Assembly: GCA_002812745.2 (NCBI GenBank)
Contig: NCSJ02000131.1
Span: 48,699 to 112,698, forward strand
Length of the DNA stretch: 64,000 nucleotides
Direction: 5' to 3'
Source: Scytalidium lignicola
Lineage: Eukaryota; Ascomycota; Leotiomycetes
Shown here: positions 34,050 through 44,049 of the stretch, piece after piece
Layout: each line of letters opens with the position of its first letter
How positions within the stretch are numbered: the stretch's first letter is position 1
Made by a program: the position numbers and the translations under genes
The notes under the pieces: model-generated
Database searches by the model: none
The model's input: the letters and a program-made list of their open reading frames with translations, nothing else
Told to the model about the DNA's origin: nothing

Positions 34050-36020
34050 ATGGGGTCATCTACGCCATCTCCTCCACGAGGCTCCCTCACGATCAGACCC
34101 GGAAAGCCGGTTCGCCCCACGACCAAGACGGGCCGGACCAGCCAGGCCTTATCTGCTGGTGAGTAGCTTCGTCCCTCTGTCATGTCTCCACACACACCAA
34201 CTTATATCATCTCTGCTATCCTTGGCTTTATCTTGTCCCTCATCCTTACTCACACTTAATCTGCTAATTATGCCCTCCATATGACACAAGCATTTACTGA
34301 CAAAGCCCCTCCATGATATGTAGGCTCGGCTCGGAAGAGACAGGTTGCTGACCCTGGCTTTCTCTTCGTTGATCTGGTGGATGTCTCGCATCGGGATCGG
34401 AGGGAGTTGCGCTCCCATGTCATGAAGAGAGTGGTGCACCAGAAAAAGCGCAAGAAGGAGATCATCTCGCATGGAGAGGTGCAACTTTTGCTTAAAGAGG
34501 CCGTAGAGGTAGTCGAGGCCCCTAAAGTAGACAAGTACCTGCCTGCAGGCCGGGTAGATCCATTCAATTGTCTGGCTTTGTCCATGACAAGTTCGATGCA
34601 TCAACTGTTTGATCACTGTATGTCTTACTTACTTTTCTTAAATTTTATACTTTCCTTTTCTTATTCTTTTCCTCCTTCTTTCTCTTCTCTATTACTTTCT
34701 TTCATTTTCTCCTCTTCTCCCGCAAGATTTGAATGCACAATGATCTAGGATACCAGACTTGCTTCAATGGCTAACTACGCCATCTCTTCACAGATGCAAC
34801 CATTCTTGGGCCTCTCCACTATCCGCCTCCTCGCTGTCAAGGCCGAAATCCTATGACGCTTACCTGGATCTCCTCAGCTTTACACGATGATGCCCTGCTT
34901 CACTCAACACTCTGCTCGTCAGGTGGTTTCCTCCATGGAAACGCTAACAAACCTTCTCGTGACCCTCAACTCCTCGCAAACTACTACCAGCACAAGGCCG
35001 AGGCTATGCGACTCGTCAACGAGCGCGTTAGTAGTACCGACTTGAACCTAGCGACAAGTGATGGGACGTTGGGTGCTGTTGCCTTGTTGGTCACCGGCCA
35101 AACTGTCCACGGAGACTTTAATGAGATGATGGCACATATGAGAGGAATGGCGAGATTAGTTGAGCTTAGAGGTGGTCTAAGCAGGCTAGGCATGGGAGGG
35201 CTACTTGCTGGAGAGCTAATATGGTGACTATCCCTTCTTTTCGCAGAAGTAGCTAAAGTCCTGGGAGTTTTTAACTAAATGTTCTTACTGTAGGTGTGAC
35301 AATATATCAGCCTTCATAATTGGCTCGCGGCCTCTTTTCGACCTCCCGCCGAATATTTTTTCTACCCTTACAACTTTCACTGACCCTGAAATAAACGCAC
35401 TCTTTGATGCGCCGCCTCCTACTGCTGAAAATTCCCTCCTGTACCGCCGCAATATATCCTCAGTGCTATCCGAGGACCTCATTCCAGTCCTCCAAGATCT
35501 AAATACCATGACTACCCTCCTTAATTTGATCCCAGCCCTCACAGAGACCGATATGCTAGTATATGACCGCAAGAGAGCGATCCTCCAACATTCTCTAGCG
35601 CGTCTACAAGATTCTTCCGCTTCTACCAAAAGAGAATTTACTACCGCAGCGTGTCTTCTAGCGGCGATAGGATATAGCATACTAGCCCTCTGGGGCTTCC
35701 GTCCGCCGATGGAGTCTTACAACAATATGGCCTACCGCTTCAAACCCGCGTTTCTGCTCACGGATCTAGGCAACCACTGGGGAGCCTGGTGGGAAATGTT
35801 ACTTTGGGCGCTTTTCATCAGTGGCTTTATTTCGGGGGGGACAGATGAGAGGTTTTGGTTCTATGAGAAGATTCAGATTATATGCAGGGATAAGGGACTA
35901 GTGCGTTGGGAGGATATACGGCAGGCGCTTTGTAGGATGCCCATGCAAAATATTGTACTAGAAGGATTGGAAATGATGTGGAGGCAGCAGTGTGGGGTCC
36001 AGAAGGAGAAGGAGACTTGA
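34050..36020 (+). CDS. Fungal-specific transcription factor-like protein without a visible zinc cluster (4 exons, 519 aa)
   Basis: Model: 34050-34158, 34324-34617, 34794-35223, 35294-36020. All introns are GT-AG and in phase (165, 176 and 70 nt), with branch-like GCTAACT in intron 2 and TTAACTAAA in intron 3. After a short basic N-terminus (PGKPVRPTTKTGRTSQ), exon 2 shows the opening seen in many ascomycete regulators: FVDLVDVSHRDRRELRSHVM, a basic HQKKRKKE run, then AGRVDPFNCLALSMTSSMHQL and DHY at the exon 2-3 junction. Exon 3 includes MMAHMRGMARLVELRGGLSRLG, the hallmark of the Fungal_trans_2-type domain. Exon 4 holds the C-terminal helical part (WWEMLLWALFISGFI). No CX2CX6C cluster lies in or before exon 1, although many relatives also lack it. 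It is probably nuclear, with target genes unknown. The start is less certain than the rest. It looks intact. Confidence 0.8.
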
Positions 36021-36785
36021 AGAGAGAGAAAAGACTCTGCTGTTGAACTTGACGCCTAGGGAGAAGGCAAATATAAATGACGTTTATGAGTATATATGAC
36101 GACTGTTGAGCATTTTTAATTATACTGAACACGACTGAATGTATTTCGTTTTGGCCAGCAAATTTTTNATATAGGCTTGATCTCTCTTAGGGCTAGGGAA
36201 GTATTTATTTTAATTTATTTGTCTTTATTTTTACTATTTTAATAATCATATTCAAACGGAGCAATTAAGTAGTTTTTNCTTAGTGCTCACTACTAGGATT
36301 TAACCACATACGTTACTATACACACTACATACGGAAGCCTAGCTTTCACAAATCCCGATCGTAATGCGATAATCCTCACGAAAAAGAAGTGTGACATAAT
36401 TAAGTATCCGAAAACCTAGTTAAAAGTCATCTTAAAAAGCTGACTGATTAGCTAACTAGTCTAGTTTCAAGACCACAACTGGAAATCATGCGAGATTAAT
36501 TGCGTCCTACACCTAATTTAGATAGTAATAATCCACAAGTAGATTTAGGCCTTTCTTGAGCCAGATAAATTAGTTGCGTGAACGGGTGGAGTCATTAAAT
36601 ATATCTTTTAGAAAGTAAATCTGCCGAAAAAAGTCTCAGTCCTTCTGAATCATAGTCCTATCCTGTTGGTAGTTGTATACCTTTCAACCTACCACCTCCG
36701 TCAAGAAAGTGTCTAGCCACTTTGAAAAGAACTAGACAATAGGTCCAATAAATTAGCATACTATATAATCACCTAGTGTTAGTAG
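36021..36785. other. Intergenic region, no gene recognised
   Basis: It follows the regulator stop codon and contains a short AT-rich run with two N beside T-tracts (36168, 36278). The remainder is of mixed composition with stops in all frames. It probably carries the 3' UTR at its left end. Confidence 0.4.
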
Positions 36786-37375
36786 CGTAATTCCCGGTCC
36801 ACCAGGACACCCGGTCTACCAAAACACTGAAATTTACTGCAAAATCAACGAAAAATGTACATCAATAACCTAAAAAATATATTACATTTAACTAAACTTT
36901 AAAATCTATTTATTTATTTAATAACAAATAAGTGTTGGTAGAATAGTGGTTACGAACACGTGATATTCACGTGTTATGTGTAGACTAGTCCCGATTAGGT
37001 AGTGGGAGCGAGCGAAGCTTCTTACAGCTCCGCTCCACTCCTGCCCCTTTTTCTAGAATCAACCATGAATAAGTACAACTAGTATATTACGTATAGGCGT
37101 ACCGTACTACGTGCTACAGGTGAACCGACAATAAGTATGCAGATTTTAACGTGTTTAACATATATAATTTGTGCTATATAATAAAATAGCCTTGTGTTGA
37201 AAGTCCAAAATCTAATCTAACTATATTACAAGCATTTAAACAAAAAAATGGCTACAATTATTTTTTTAAACTTTGTGGTTGCCGAGTTTTTAAAGAGTGA
37301 ATTTTCTCGATTTTGCAATAACTTTCAGTGTTTCGGTACGTGTAGACTGGGTGTTCCGGTGGACCAGGAATTACG
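36786..37375. mobile_element. Inverted-repeat element (about 387 bp without its insertion) containing a nested solo LTR
   Basis: The left end CGTAATTCCCGGTCCACC and the right end GGTGGACCAGGAATTACG are the tips of inverted arms of about 70 bp, differing by a 6-bp indel and several substitutions. Both arms include ACACTGAAA and TGCAAAATC. Inside lies a Copia solo LTR at 36933-37130. A single arm of the same family is present at 42811-42876. The flanks GTTAGTAG and TTATTTGT do not form a convincing duplication. No ORF. Confidence 0.7.
36933..37130 (+). repeat. Nearly unmutated solo LTR of Copia family 1 with 5-bp duplication
   Basis: 198 bp starting TGTTGGTAGAATAG and ending GGTGAACCGACA, flanked by ATAAG at 36928-36932 and 37131-37135. 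Unlike the other copies in the window it keeps GC-rich pieces such as GGGAGCGAGCGAAGC, ACACGTGATATTCACGTG and CGTACCGTACTACGTGC, so it is either young or escaped RIP. It gives the best view of the ancestral LTR. Confidence 0.92.
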
Positions 37376-37897
37376 TTATTTGTGTATGCGGTCTTGTAGC
37401 CATTCAATGAGAGCTTATTGCCTGAGGCCTTATACCGTACTCGTGCACGCCGTGTAATCGTTATTTTGCTTCGGCTAAAAATATCTCCGATATTCCAAAA
37501 CGCCGTGCACATGAGAATTCGGATCTGCAAATCACAACCTCACTGTGATTTTGCCCTGCTGAAACTTCCAGTCGCCTGAGATGAAGCTCATTAAACAATA
37601 TCTCTAGCAGGACATCTAATTATGGACAGCTTATTTGTGTGCATCAGCTCCTGAAACCACGTTCCCCGCTCGTGCCGAACCCTTTCACGATTTTGGCACC
37701 TTGGGAGATGCTTCACAGAGGTGATTACTATTTACTTTGTTAGCTATGATTTTTCGTACTCTAATAAGGTAATAAAGTGATGTCCCTCCGCAAACATTTC
37801 TCATCTGACTTGTGATTGTAGCAAACTCCGATAAATCGCCAATTGTTCAGAACTTCAACCTCCGTGAATCCGATCAATCTTCGAATTGGGATTCAGA
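37376..37897. other. Upstream region of the GT8 gene
   Basis: 522 bp of balanced composition between the inverted-repeat element and the glycosyltransferase start. It should include the promoter and 5' leader. No regulatory motif can be defended. Confidence 0.4.
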
Positions 37898-39222
37898 ATG
37901 GCGCACAAGCGTCGTCTGTCTGATCTTCCAGACTTCCTCCACAACTCCCCATACCTACCTTACACGGACGGGCATATCGAATCCTTCGAGCCACAGACTA
38001 TCCGGAGAAGACCGGCAGCGCAAGAAATACTGAGATGGAAACGTTTGCCAATGGTAATCCTGATAATATGTAGTCTTGCCGTTCTACGATATATGTGGAT
38101 GAAGTTGGACTTAGTATCTCGTCTCGAAGGTCCGACTTGTCTCAATTCACAACCCGTCATACCTCGCAACATTTCCGATTTAAGTATAGATACGGACAAT
38201 GTTGATTGGTCAAATTACGCATATGGTCAGTACGCGACTAACAAAGACTACCTATGTAACTCTGTCATGGTATTCGAAGCCTTACATAGGTTTGATAATA
38301 AGGCATCGCGGTTTTTGATGTATCCGGCGAGTTGGTCTACAGAAGATTGGGTCGGGACTGCGGAAAGTCAGTTACTACGCAAGGCTAGAGATGAATTCGA
38401 CGTCAAGCTGGTACCCATAGTAGTGCAGCAAAGAGACGGTGATTTCAGTTAGTTTTTTGAAGCTCCACTAACCTTCCAGTGTGTTGACAATCACAGACCC
38501 CTGGTCAACTTCATTTACCAAACTCCTCGCTTTCAACCAAACGCAATACGAGAGGATAGTAATGCTCGACTCAGATACCACGCTTCTGCGTTCTGTTGAT
38601 GAGCTTTTCTTCCTGCCTAATATCCAGGCTGCTATGCCGCTCGCATACTGGCTCGAGAAGCCATATCTAACATCACATATCATGCTCATCGCTCCTTCGG
38701 TAGTCGAATTTTNCACGTGTCAGCGATGCTGTGAAAAGAGCTAGAGTTGGAGAATATGATATGGATATTATTAACAAGTTATATAAAAAGAACTGTATTC
38801 TTCTAGACCACAAACGGTACGCGCTTCTTACAGGCGAGTTCCGTGCGAAAGATCACAGACGATATTTTCATGACTCTTCCCCTCCTGGAATATGGGATCC
38901 TATGAAGGCGTTGAAGGATGCAAGCTTTGTGCACTTTTCTGATTATCCGCTTCCTAAGCCGTGGTTGAACCTGAACATAGATCAACTGAATAAGGCACAA
39001 CCAGAGTGCGTCGTCTACCACAGTAAAGAGTTAGATTGCACTGCTAGGGATATTTGGCTAGAGATTTATCGAGACTTTTGGGAACGGAGGACTGTGAGTT
39101 CTGAAAGAATGTATTGCTATGTCGTACGGCTGACCGGGGTCTTAGAATGTTTGTCATTGAAATGCTGCAACCTTTTATTGTTTGAAATTGTTAGACTGTT
39201 TACCTAGATATGTCACTGGTAA
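37898..39222 (+). CDS. GT8 / Gnt1-like glycosyltransferase, type II membrane protein (3 exons, about 386 aa)
   Basis: Model: 37898-38447, 38497-39093, 39208-39222; an alternative without the last splice ends at 39207. The cytosolic N-terminus is followed by one hydrophobic segment at about residues 50-67 (LPMVILIICSLAVLRYMW), giving a Golgi-type single-pass topology. The luminal part shows family landmarks: FLMYPASWS, RKARDEFDVKLVPIV, FTKLLAFNQTQYERIVMLDSDTTLL with the metal-binding DSD at about 208-210, PLAYWLEKPYLTSHIMLI, LLTGEFRAKDHRRY and FVHFSDYPLPKPW. These fit fungal GT8 proteins related to N-acetylglucosaminyltransferase Gnt1, which adds a sugar from a UDP donor to a glycan. Donor and acceptor are not readable here. 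An N at 38713 after a T-run breaks the frame; skipping it gives VVEFSRVSDAVKRARV and restores continuity. The intron 1 acceptor was chosen for phase. Confidence 0.85.
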
Positions 39223-39663
39223 GTATTCACTTCAAGTCTAGAGCTTGATATGAACGATACTGGTCCTAAGGAAATGATAATTTCTCCAGAGCAGAGAATA
39301 ATTACAGTCCTTGCAAGGCGATAGTTTGCCAATTCGCAAAGTGAGCGTACGAGTACGCAACAATTTATTCCAACTTTGGATCGGGAATTGTCAACAAACG
39401 CACCCTGCATTTGCTGGAAGTTAGAAAATCTCGGAATTTATTAGCAAGGCTTCAAAGATCCAAGGCCACAATGACATGGTAGCTCTAAGCATGACAGCCA
39501 AAATAAAGTGATATTCCTCGATTCGAGTATTTACTTCTCTCGTATTATTTATAAATGACTTATAAAGAATGATCAACTGAGGGAGAAAAATATTACTCTT
39601 TCTATTTTCTATTAGAGAATTACCATTTCGGTGATGTTGACTACGGGTGTCTGTGCCCTGCAC
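39223..39663. other. Intergenic region before the hAT element
   Basis: No recognised gene. A minus-strand open frame (39421-39663, 80 codons) has no family resemblance and begins next to the hAT insertion point, so it is probably chance. Confidence 0.35.
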
Positions 39664-39671
39664 AAAACACT

Positions 39672-42515
39672 CAGTGTTCCGAGTAGTAATCCATACGGCA
39701 GTCCGTGATACAATAATTCAGTCCGTATTACGACGGTCTAAAAGTCTTGGCAGTCCGTAGTATGATGCTTTAATTATTGAGGCCGTCCGTATTATTAGAG
39801 CGACCTACGACCGTAATTCAGTCTGTATTTCCTAATCAGGAAATAGTGAGGATATAGTTAACAATGAGTCCTCCCTATTACCTTAATAGAAAGCTTGTTA
39901 CTTCATATCAATGAGAGATTCATGTAGTATCTAGTCCGGAGTTGATAGAATTCAATTCCTTGAAATACCAGAGTTTAGTTAATTTAACATGTCTTTGCAA
40001 TTGGCTTCCGAATCGTCTAATCTGCTTGATGGTGATTTCAAGAACTTCGACTTCCAGTTGTCGATGCTCTTATCCCCCTTACTGGTACCACAACCCCATG
40101 CTAGTTTTACAAGTAATTCGCAAGCCAGTTCGGAGTCGTTATGCCTTACTCAAGGATTATCCTGGTCTACTCAAAAGGCTAAAGAGCACACTTCGCAAGT
40201 CTGGAATTATTGTGCCTTCCCTCCTGATGCTATTGTTCTTAATGCAAAGGGTAAGTCGATTTGGCAATGCAAATATTGCTTTACTATCCTACAAGAAAAT
40301 GGTAGCACAGGTCATATGTTTACTTACCTTCAGGAGAAATGTAAAATCAACTTACAGACTTCACACGAAGTTAGAATCGACAGATATCAACAAGGGATCA
40401 AAGAGTCCTTTCGTACCGTTGTCAATCGGAATCTTGATTCCAAGAGGCACTAGCTTAATGCTATTGCTTATACCAAAACCGTAAACCCAGATATCCTTGA
40501 GGATCTATACATTAAATGGATCACAAGTTCAGGAGTCTCTTTTAATATAGTAAGCTGTGAAGAATTTCGTTCGTAAGTGACTTGTTATTTCTTGAGTTCA
40601 AGTATAAGTAATAAAAAANGCTGTGCATTACCAGCCTCCTCCGATATCTCAATCCTAAGGTAGATTCTTGGCTTCTTGCTACTGGCGACATCATTCAGAA
40701 GTGGGTAATATGGAAATACAAGCTTTACAAGTCAGTTATTATCAACGACATTCAAAACTCTCTCTCGAAAATCCACATTACTACTGATTTATGGACTTCG
40801 GGCAATTATAAATCAATCTTAGGCATTGTAGAACATTATATCATTATAGATGGTCAGCTCAAACACAATATCCTTGATGTTCGAGAGTTGGAAGGTGATT
40901 ACTCCAGGGAAAACCAAGCCAAAGTTGTTATTGCTGTTATTTTGGATTTCCAGATCATGACAAAACTTGGTTTTTTGGTCGGAGATAACAACAGCAAGAA
41001 TAATACTTTATGTACTTTGCTTTCCTAATATAAGCTTCTCTTATATCAGCTCAAAATCAAATGGTAAATAAACCAACGTGGATATTTAAATTAGGGCTAT
41101 GAGATAATTACACCATCACATAAGACCTTATTTTCCACCGTTTACATTACAACGGCCATATTATTAATTTATCTGCACAGTCTTTCTTATTTCCAGATCT
41201 AGTCGTGGTTGAAGAAGAGGCTATTTTGAAAGATATTGCCAGCTAGTTTCAACCACCAAGAGACTTGACAGAAGAAGAGATGCAGGAGTAGTGTAAAAAA
41301 GGACCACTTGGAAAGATTCACAATATCATAGTTTACATTTAATAGAGTATATAGCGAACAAAGGCCTTTAAATCTCTCTTAGAAGCCAACGGACTTAGGT
41401 TAATTCAAGACAACGTAACATGACAAAATTCGTAGTTCCGGATGTTGGAGAGAGCACTGAGATTAATTGATGCTATTAAAGTTTTCTGCTTCAAGAACAG
41501 TGGTACCCTGGCTAAGGACATACTCTCGGATAAAGAGTAGGAGAATGTGAGGAAGTTGATCAAGTTCTTGGAAGCTTATTCAGACGTAACACAAGCCAGC
41601 GAGGGTCGTTTTACTACAGTCGACATTATCCTTCTGACAATGGACTTCTTACTTAAGACTTTCGAGGCTACCAAGACAGAAGCTGAAACCACTCACGATG
41701 CCTTTTTGGCATCATGCTGCAATGCTAGATGAGCAAAACTAAACAAGTATTATACTTTGACCGAGCAGTCGCCGGCTTTCATAGCCACTATTGTCCTGTG
41801 TCCACAATTCAAGTAGCAATACGTCTTGGATATGCAGTAGGAAGAGGAGTAGATTGAGAGTGCTCGTGCTTCTGTACAAGGCATGTAGGAATCCGCATAT
41901 AAAGGATCACCAATGCCAGAGCTGTTGCCATCTGAAACTACACTGGCTAACTCGAAAAGAGAAAACTCCTTTTATCAGTAGCAAAAGCGAAGGCATACAA
42001 CTCCAGCAATACAAGACGAGTACTAAAAGTATATCAACAGTCCCATTGTTAAAACGCAAGATCCTAGAGCCTGGTAGTTGGAAGCTACACAGCGTAACAA
42101 TTATCCTAAACTAAGCAAGATAGCCTTGGATCTGCTCTCGATCCTCGCGATGTCAGCTGAGGTAGAACGATTATTTTCGAGCTGTAAAATCACAGTTATA
42201 GACTAACGCAATTAAATCGGGATTGAGAGTGTAAAGGCTATCGAATGTCTGAAATCCTGGATGAGGAAGAATAATCTCAATTTTGTAGATAATGATGTAG
42301 ACGATCTCGCCTCTTCATTAGGCCTGTTGGAGTCGGTGGGGTCTTCACTAGCCGTATACGGCTAGTACGACTACGGCAGTAATTCAGTCCGTAATACTGA
42401 CCAGTCCGTATTTATAGTATGCTCAGTCCGTAGTGACTGTCCTTAGTCCGTATTACTAGTACGTCAGTCCGTAGGGACCCCCAACTACGGACGGACTGGA
42501 CTACTCGGAACACTG
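39672..42515 (+). mobile_element. Full-length hAT DNA transposon, 2844 bp, inactivated
   Basis: The terminal inverted repeats begin CAGTGTTCCGAGTAGT (left) and end ACTACTCGGAACACTG (right), 16 bp perfect. The element is flanked by a perfect 8-bp duplication AAAACACT at 39664-39671 and 42516-42523. CAGTG ends plus 8-bp duplications are the hAT signature. Both subterminal regions (39.69-39.84 and 42.37-42.50 kb) carry many direct and inverted CAGTCCGTA units, likely transposase-binding sites. The transposase gene inside is interrupted by stops. GC content is much higher than in the nearby retroelements, so it is younger or less affected by RIP. Confidence 0.95.
39989..42330 (+). pseudogene. hAT transposase pseudogene (BED finger, RNase H-like core, dimerisation domain)
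   Basis: The start MSLQLASESSNLLDGDF leads to a BED-type zinc finger: SQVWNYCAF, SIWQCKYC, then GSTGHMFTYLQEKC. A TAG at 40451-40453 interrupts SKRH-LNAIAYTKTVNPD and is readable as CAG or another codon before transition. A GT-AG intron at 40573-40634 joins CEEFRS to LLRYLNPKVDSWL. The catalytic-core start reads ITTDLWTSGNYKSILGIV, followed by DVRELEGDYSRENQAKVV and KLGFLVGDNNSKNNTLC. Beyond about 41025 stops recur, several readable as CAA or TGG codons changed by transitions. The C-terminal hAT dimerisation domain is recognisable at 42.11-42.27 kb (LDLLSILAMSAEVERLFSSC, then SVKAIECLKSWMRKNNL). It would act in the nucleus on the CAGTG ends; as it stands it cannot be translated whole. Confidence 0.9.
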
Positions 42516-42523
42516 AAAACACT

Positions 42524-42810
42524 GACCCTATTCATAAACGATTTCTGTACGCGGAATTTCTGGCTCTTTGATTCCGTTGGCAACGTTAGTGGACGATGAA
42601 AAAGACACCAGCAGCACGTTCAAAAGATATCAGCTTAACATCACGTACTGCATCTATTACGTCGTAGAGTTGCTTCAGTGTTAAGTAGGCATTGGAGTGG
42701 AAGAGATTGTGAAGATGTAAGTTGAAGATTGCTTGCTAGTATAACGGGATTGAAAGAGGTCCTTCGTTGAATTTTAAATGTTTCAAAGTATTTTTTCTAA
42801 TACTTCTAAC
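42524..42810. other. Flank of the hAT insertion with a possible minus-strand exon remnant
   Basis: Minus-strand bases 42722 to 42592 give an open peptide of about 45 codons that reads like real protein (LTLKQLYDVIDAVRDVKLI, then AAGVFFIVH and a stop), preceded by a TAG that could be an intron acceptor. No family was recognised. It may be the end of a gene displaced by repeats. Confidence 0.25.
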
Positions 42811-43133
42811 ATAATTCTTGGTCCACTCGGCCACCCGGTCTACTCGTCACTCTAAATTTACCGCAAAATCGATTAGAATTAACCTCTTGCAAATTCAACA
42901 ACTACAGTAAGTTACAAGCTGAAAGTATAACTGAAAACAAGTTATTATATTATAATTACAAGCGTTACTTTCTTTTGTTCTTTAGATATTTATAACAGTA
43001 TTAAATAAAGTTTTCAGTTTGAAAATAATGGTCATTTTACTATACAGCTTAAATTACAAATACTGATATTATTAAATTTTGTATAAACAGTTCAAAATGA
43101 ATAAATAATCAAATAAAAAAAATCTAGTTTTAC
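42811..43133. repeat. Single arm of the 36786-37375 type inverted-repeat element
   Basis: ATAATTCTTGGTCCACTCGG and the following CACCCGGTCTAC, then TTTACCGCAAAATCGAT, match the arms at 36786 and 37375. The other arm is not found; the element is cut at 43134 by a Copia LTR. The interior is AT-rich without an ORF. Confidence 0.6.
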
Positions 43134-43849
43134 TGTCGGTTTACCTGTAGCACGTAATACGGTATGTAATATACGTAATATACTGTTGTGCTATTCTATA
43201 GTTGTTATACGATTAGGGGTAGGAGAGCAAAGCTGTAAGAGCTTCACTTGTTCCCATTACTTAATTAGGACTAGCTTACAAGGGCATGTAAATATCATAT
43301 GTATATAATTACTATTCTACTAACACTAAAACCACTTTAAAAATAGCCATATACTATAACTCTCAAAACGCTCAAATCCATAGAGTTTTCTCAATCACAT
43401 GCTAATTGCCTAATTAGGAATAACTTCAAATCCTTCCTCTATACAATTCTTTGTTCTATTATCTATATTATTATGTTCTACTTATTTTACTACTTCTAAT
43501 TATACTTTATTTATATTTAACAATTGTTTCAAAGTATTAGATAATTTTCCTTTAGTCATAGAATTAACTGGATTTGTAGTTTTTTCAATCTATTATACTT
43601 TAGCAATCTAACATTGTTTATATACTTAACAAAAGCATATCATGTTAATTATAAACTACTTTTCCTGTATAATTCTCAATTTAACAAGACAATTGTATAA
43701 TAACCTTGAATTTGTACATATAATTAGTAGAAAGTTGATTTTAAGGATTCTTTCAATAGTTAACTTAATCATAACTTTTATATTAAACTTGTAAGTTATT
43801 CTATATAATTCTAAGGTTAAAATGTTGTGTATAATCTTCTTATACTTGA
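43134..43849 (-). mobile_element. Copia family-1 fragment, minus strand (3' LTR and RNase H end)
   Basis: The LTR spans 43134-43325 (TGTCGGTTTACC ... CTACTAACA in plus orientation). It is followed by the reverse complement of the polyprotein end and RNase H region up to 43849, matching 49.9-50.46 kb of the plus copy and 54.70-55.23 kb of the minus copy. It stops where the TGTTAG LTR of the next element begins. RIP-mutated. Confidence 0.85.
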
Positions 43850-43854
43850 CTAAT

Positions 43855-44049
43855 TGTTAGTAGAATAATAGTTATATACACATGATATTCACATGCCCTT
43901 GTAAGCTAGTCCTGATTGAGTAGTAAGAGTGAACAAAGCTCTTACAACTTTACTCTCCTACCCCTTAATTGTATAACAACTATGGAATAATACAACAAGT
44001 ATATTATGTATAATTACATATTATACTATATGTTATAAGTGAACTAACA
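43855..44049 (+). repeat. LTR of Copia family 1 (5' LTR of the 43855-50653 element, or a solo LTR)
   Basis: 195 bp from TGTTAGTAGAATAATAG to AGTGAACTAACA. CTAAT occurs on both immediate sides (43850-43854, 44050-44054), which by itself would indicate a solo LTR. However, the leader downstream is homologous to the start of the interior in the minus copy near 60.4 kb, favouring the 5' LTR reading. Confidence 0.8.

Noticed and set aside
33736..34195. Overlapping open frames on both strands upstream of the 34050 gene
   Set aside because: The region is GC-rich and stop-poor; the peptides have no family resemblance, overlap one another on both strands, and are out of frame with the real gene.
36270..36400. 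Possible tRNA-like segment downstream of the regulator gene
   Set aside because: No cloverleaf with consistent arms and no TTC loop motif could be built on either strand.
37248..37530. Small frames at 37.25-37.53 kb on both strands
   Set aside because: They lie across the arm of an inverted-repeat element and have no protein-like conservation.
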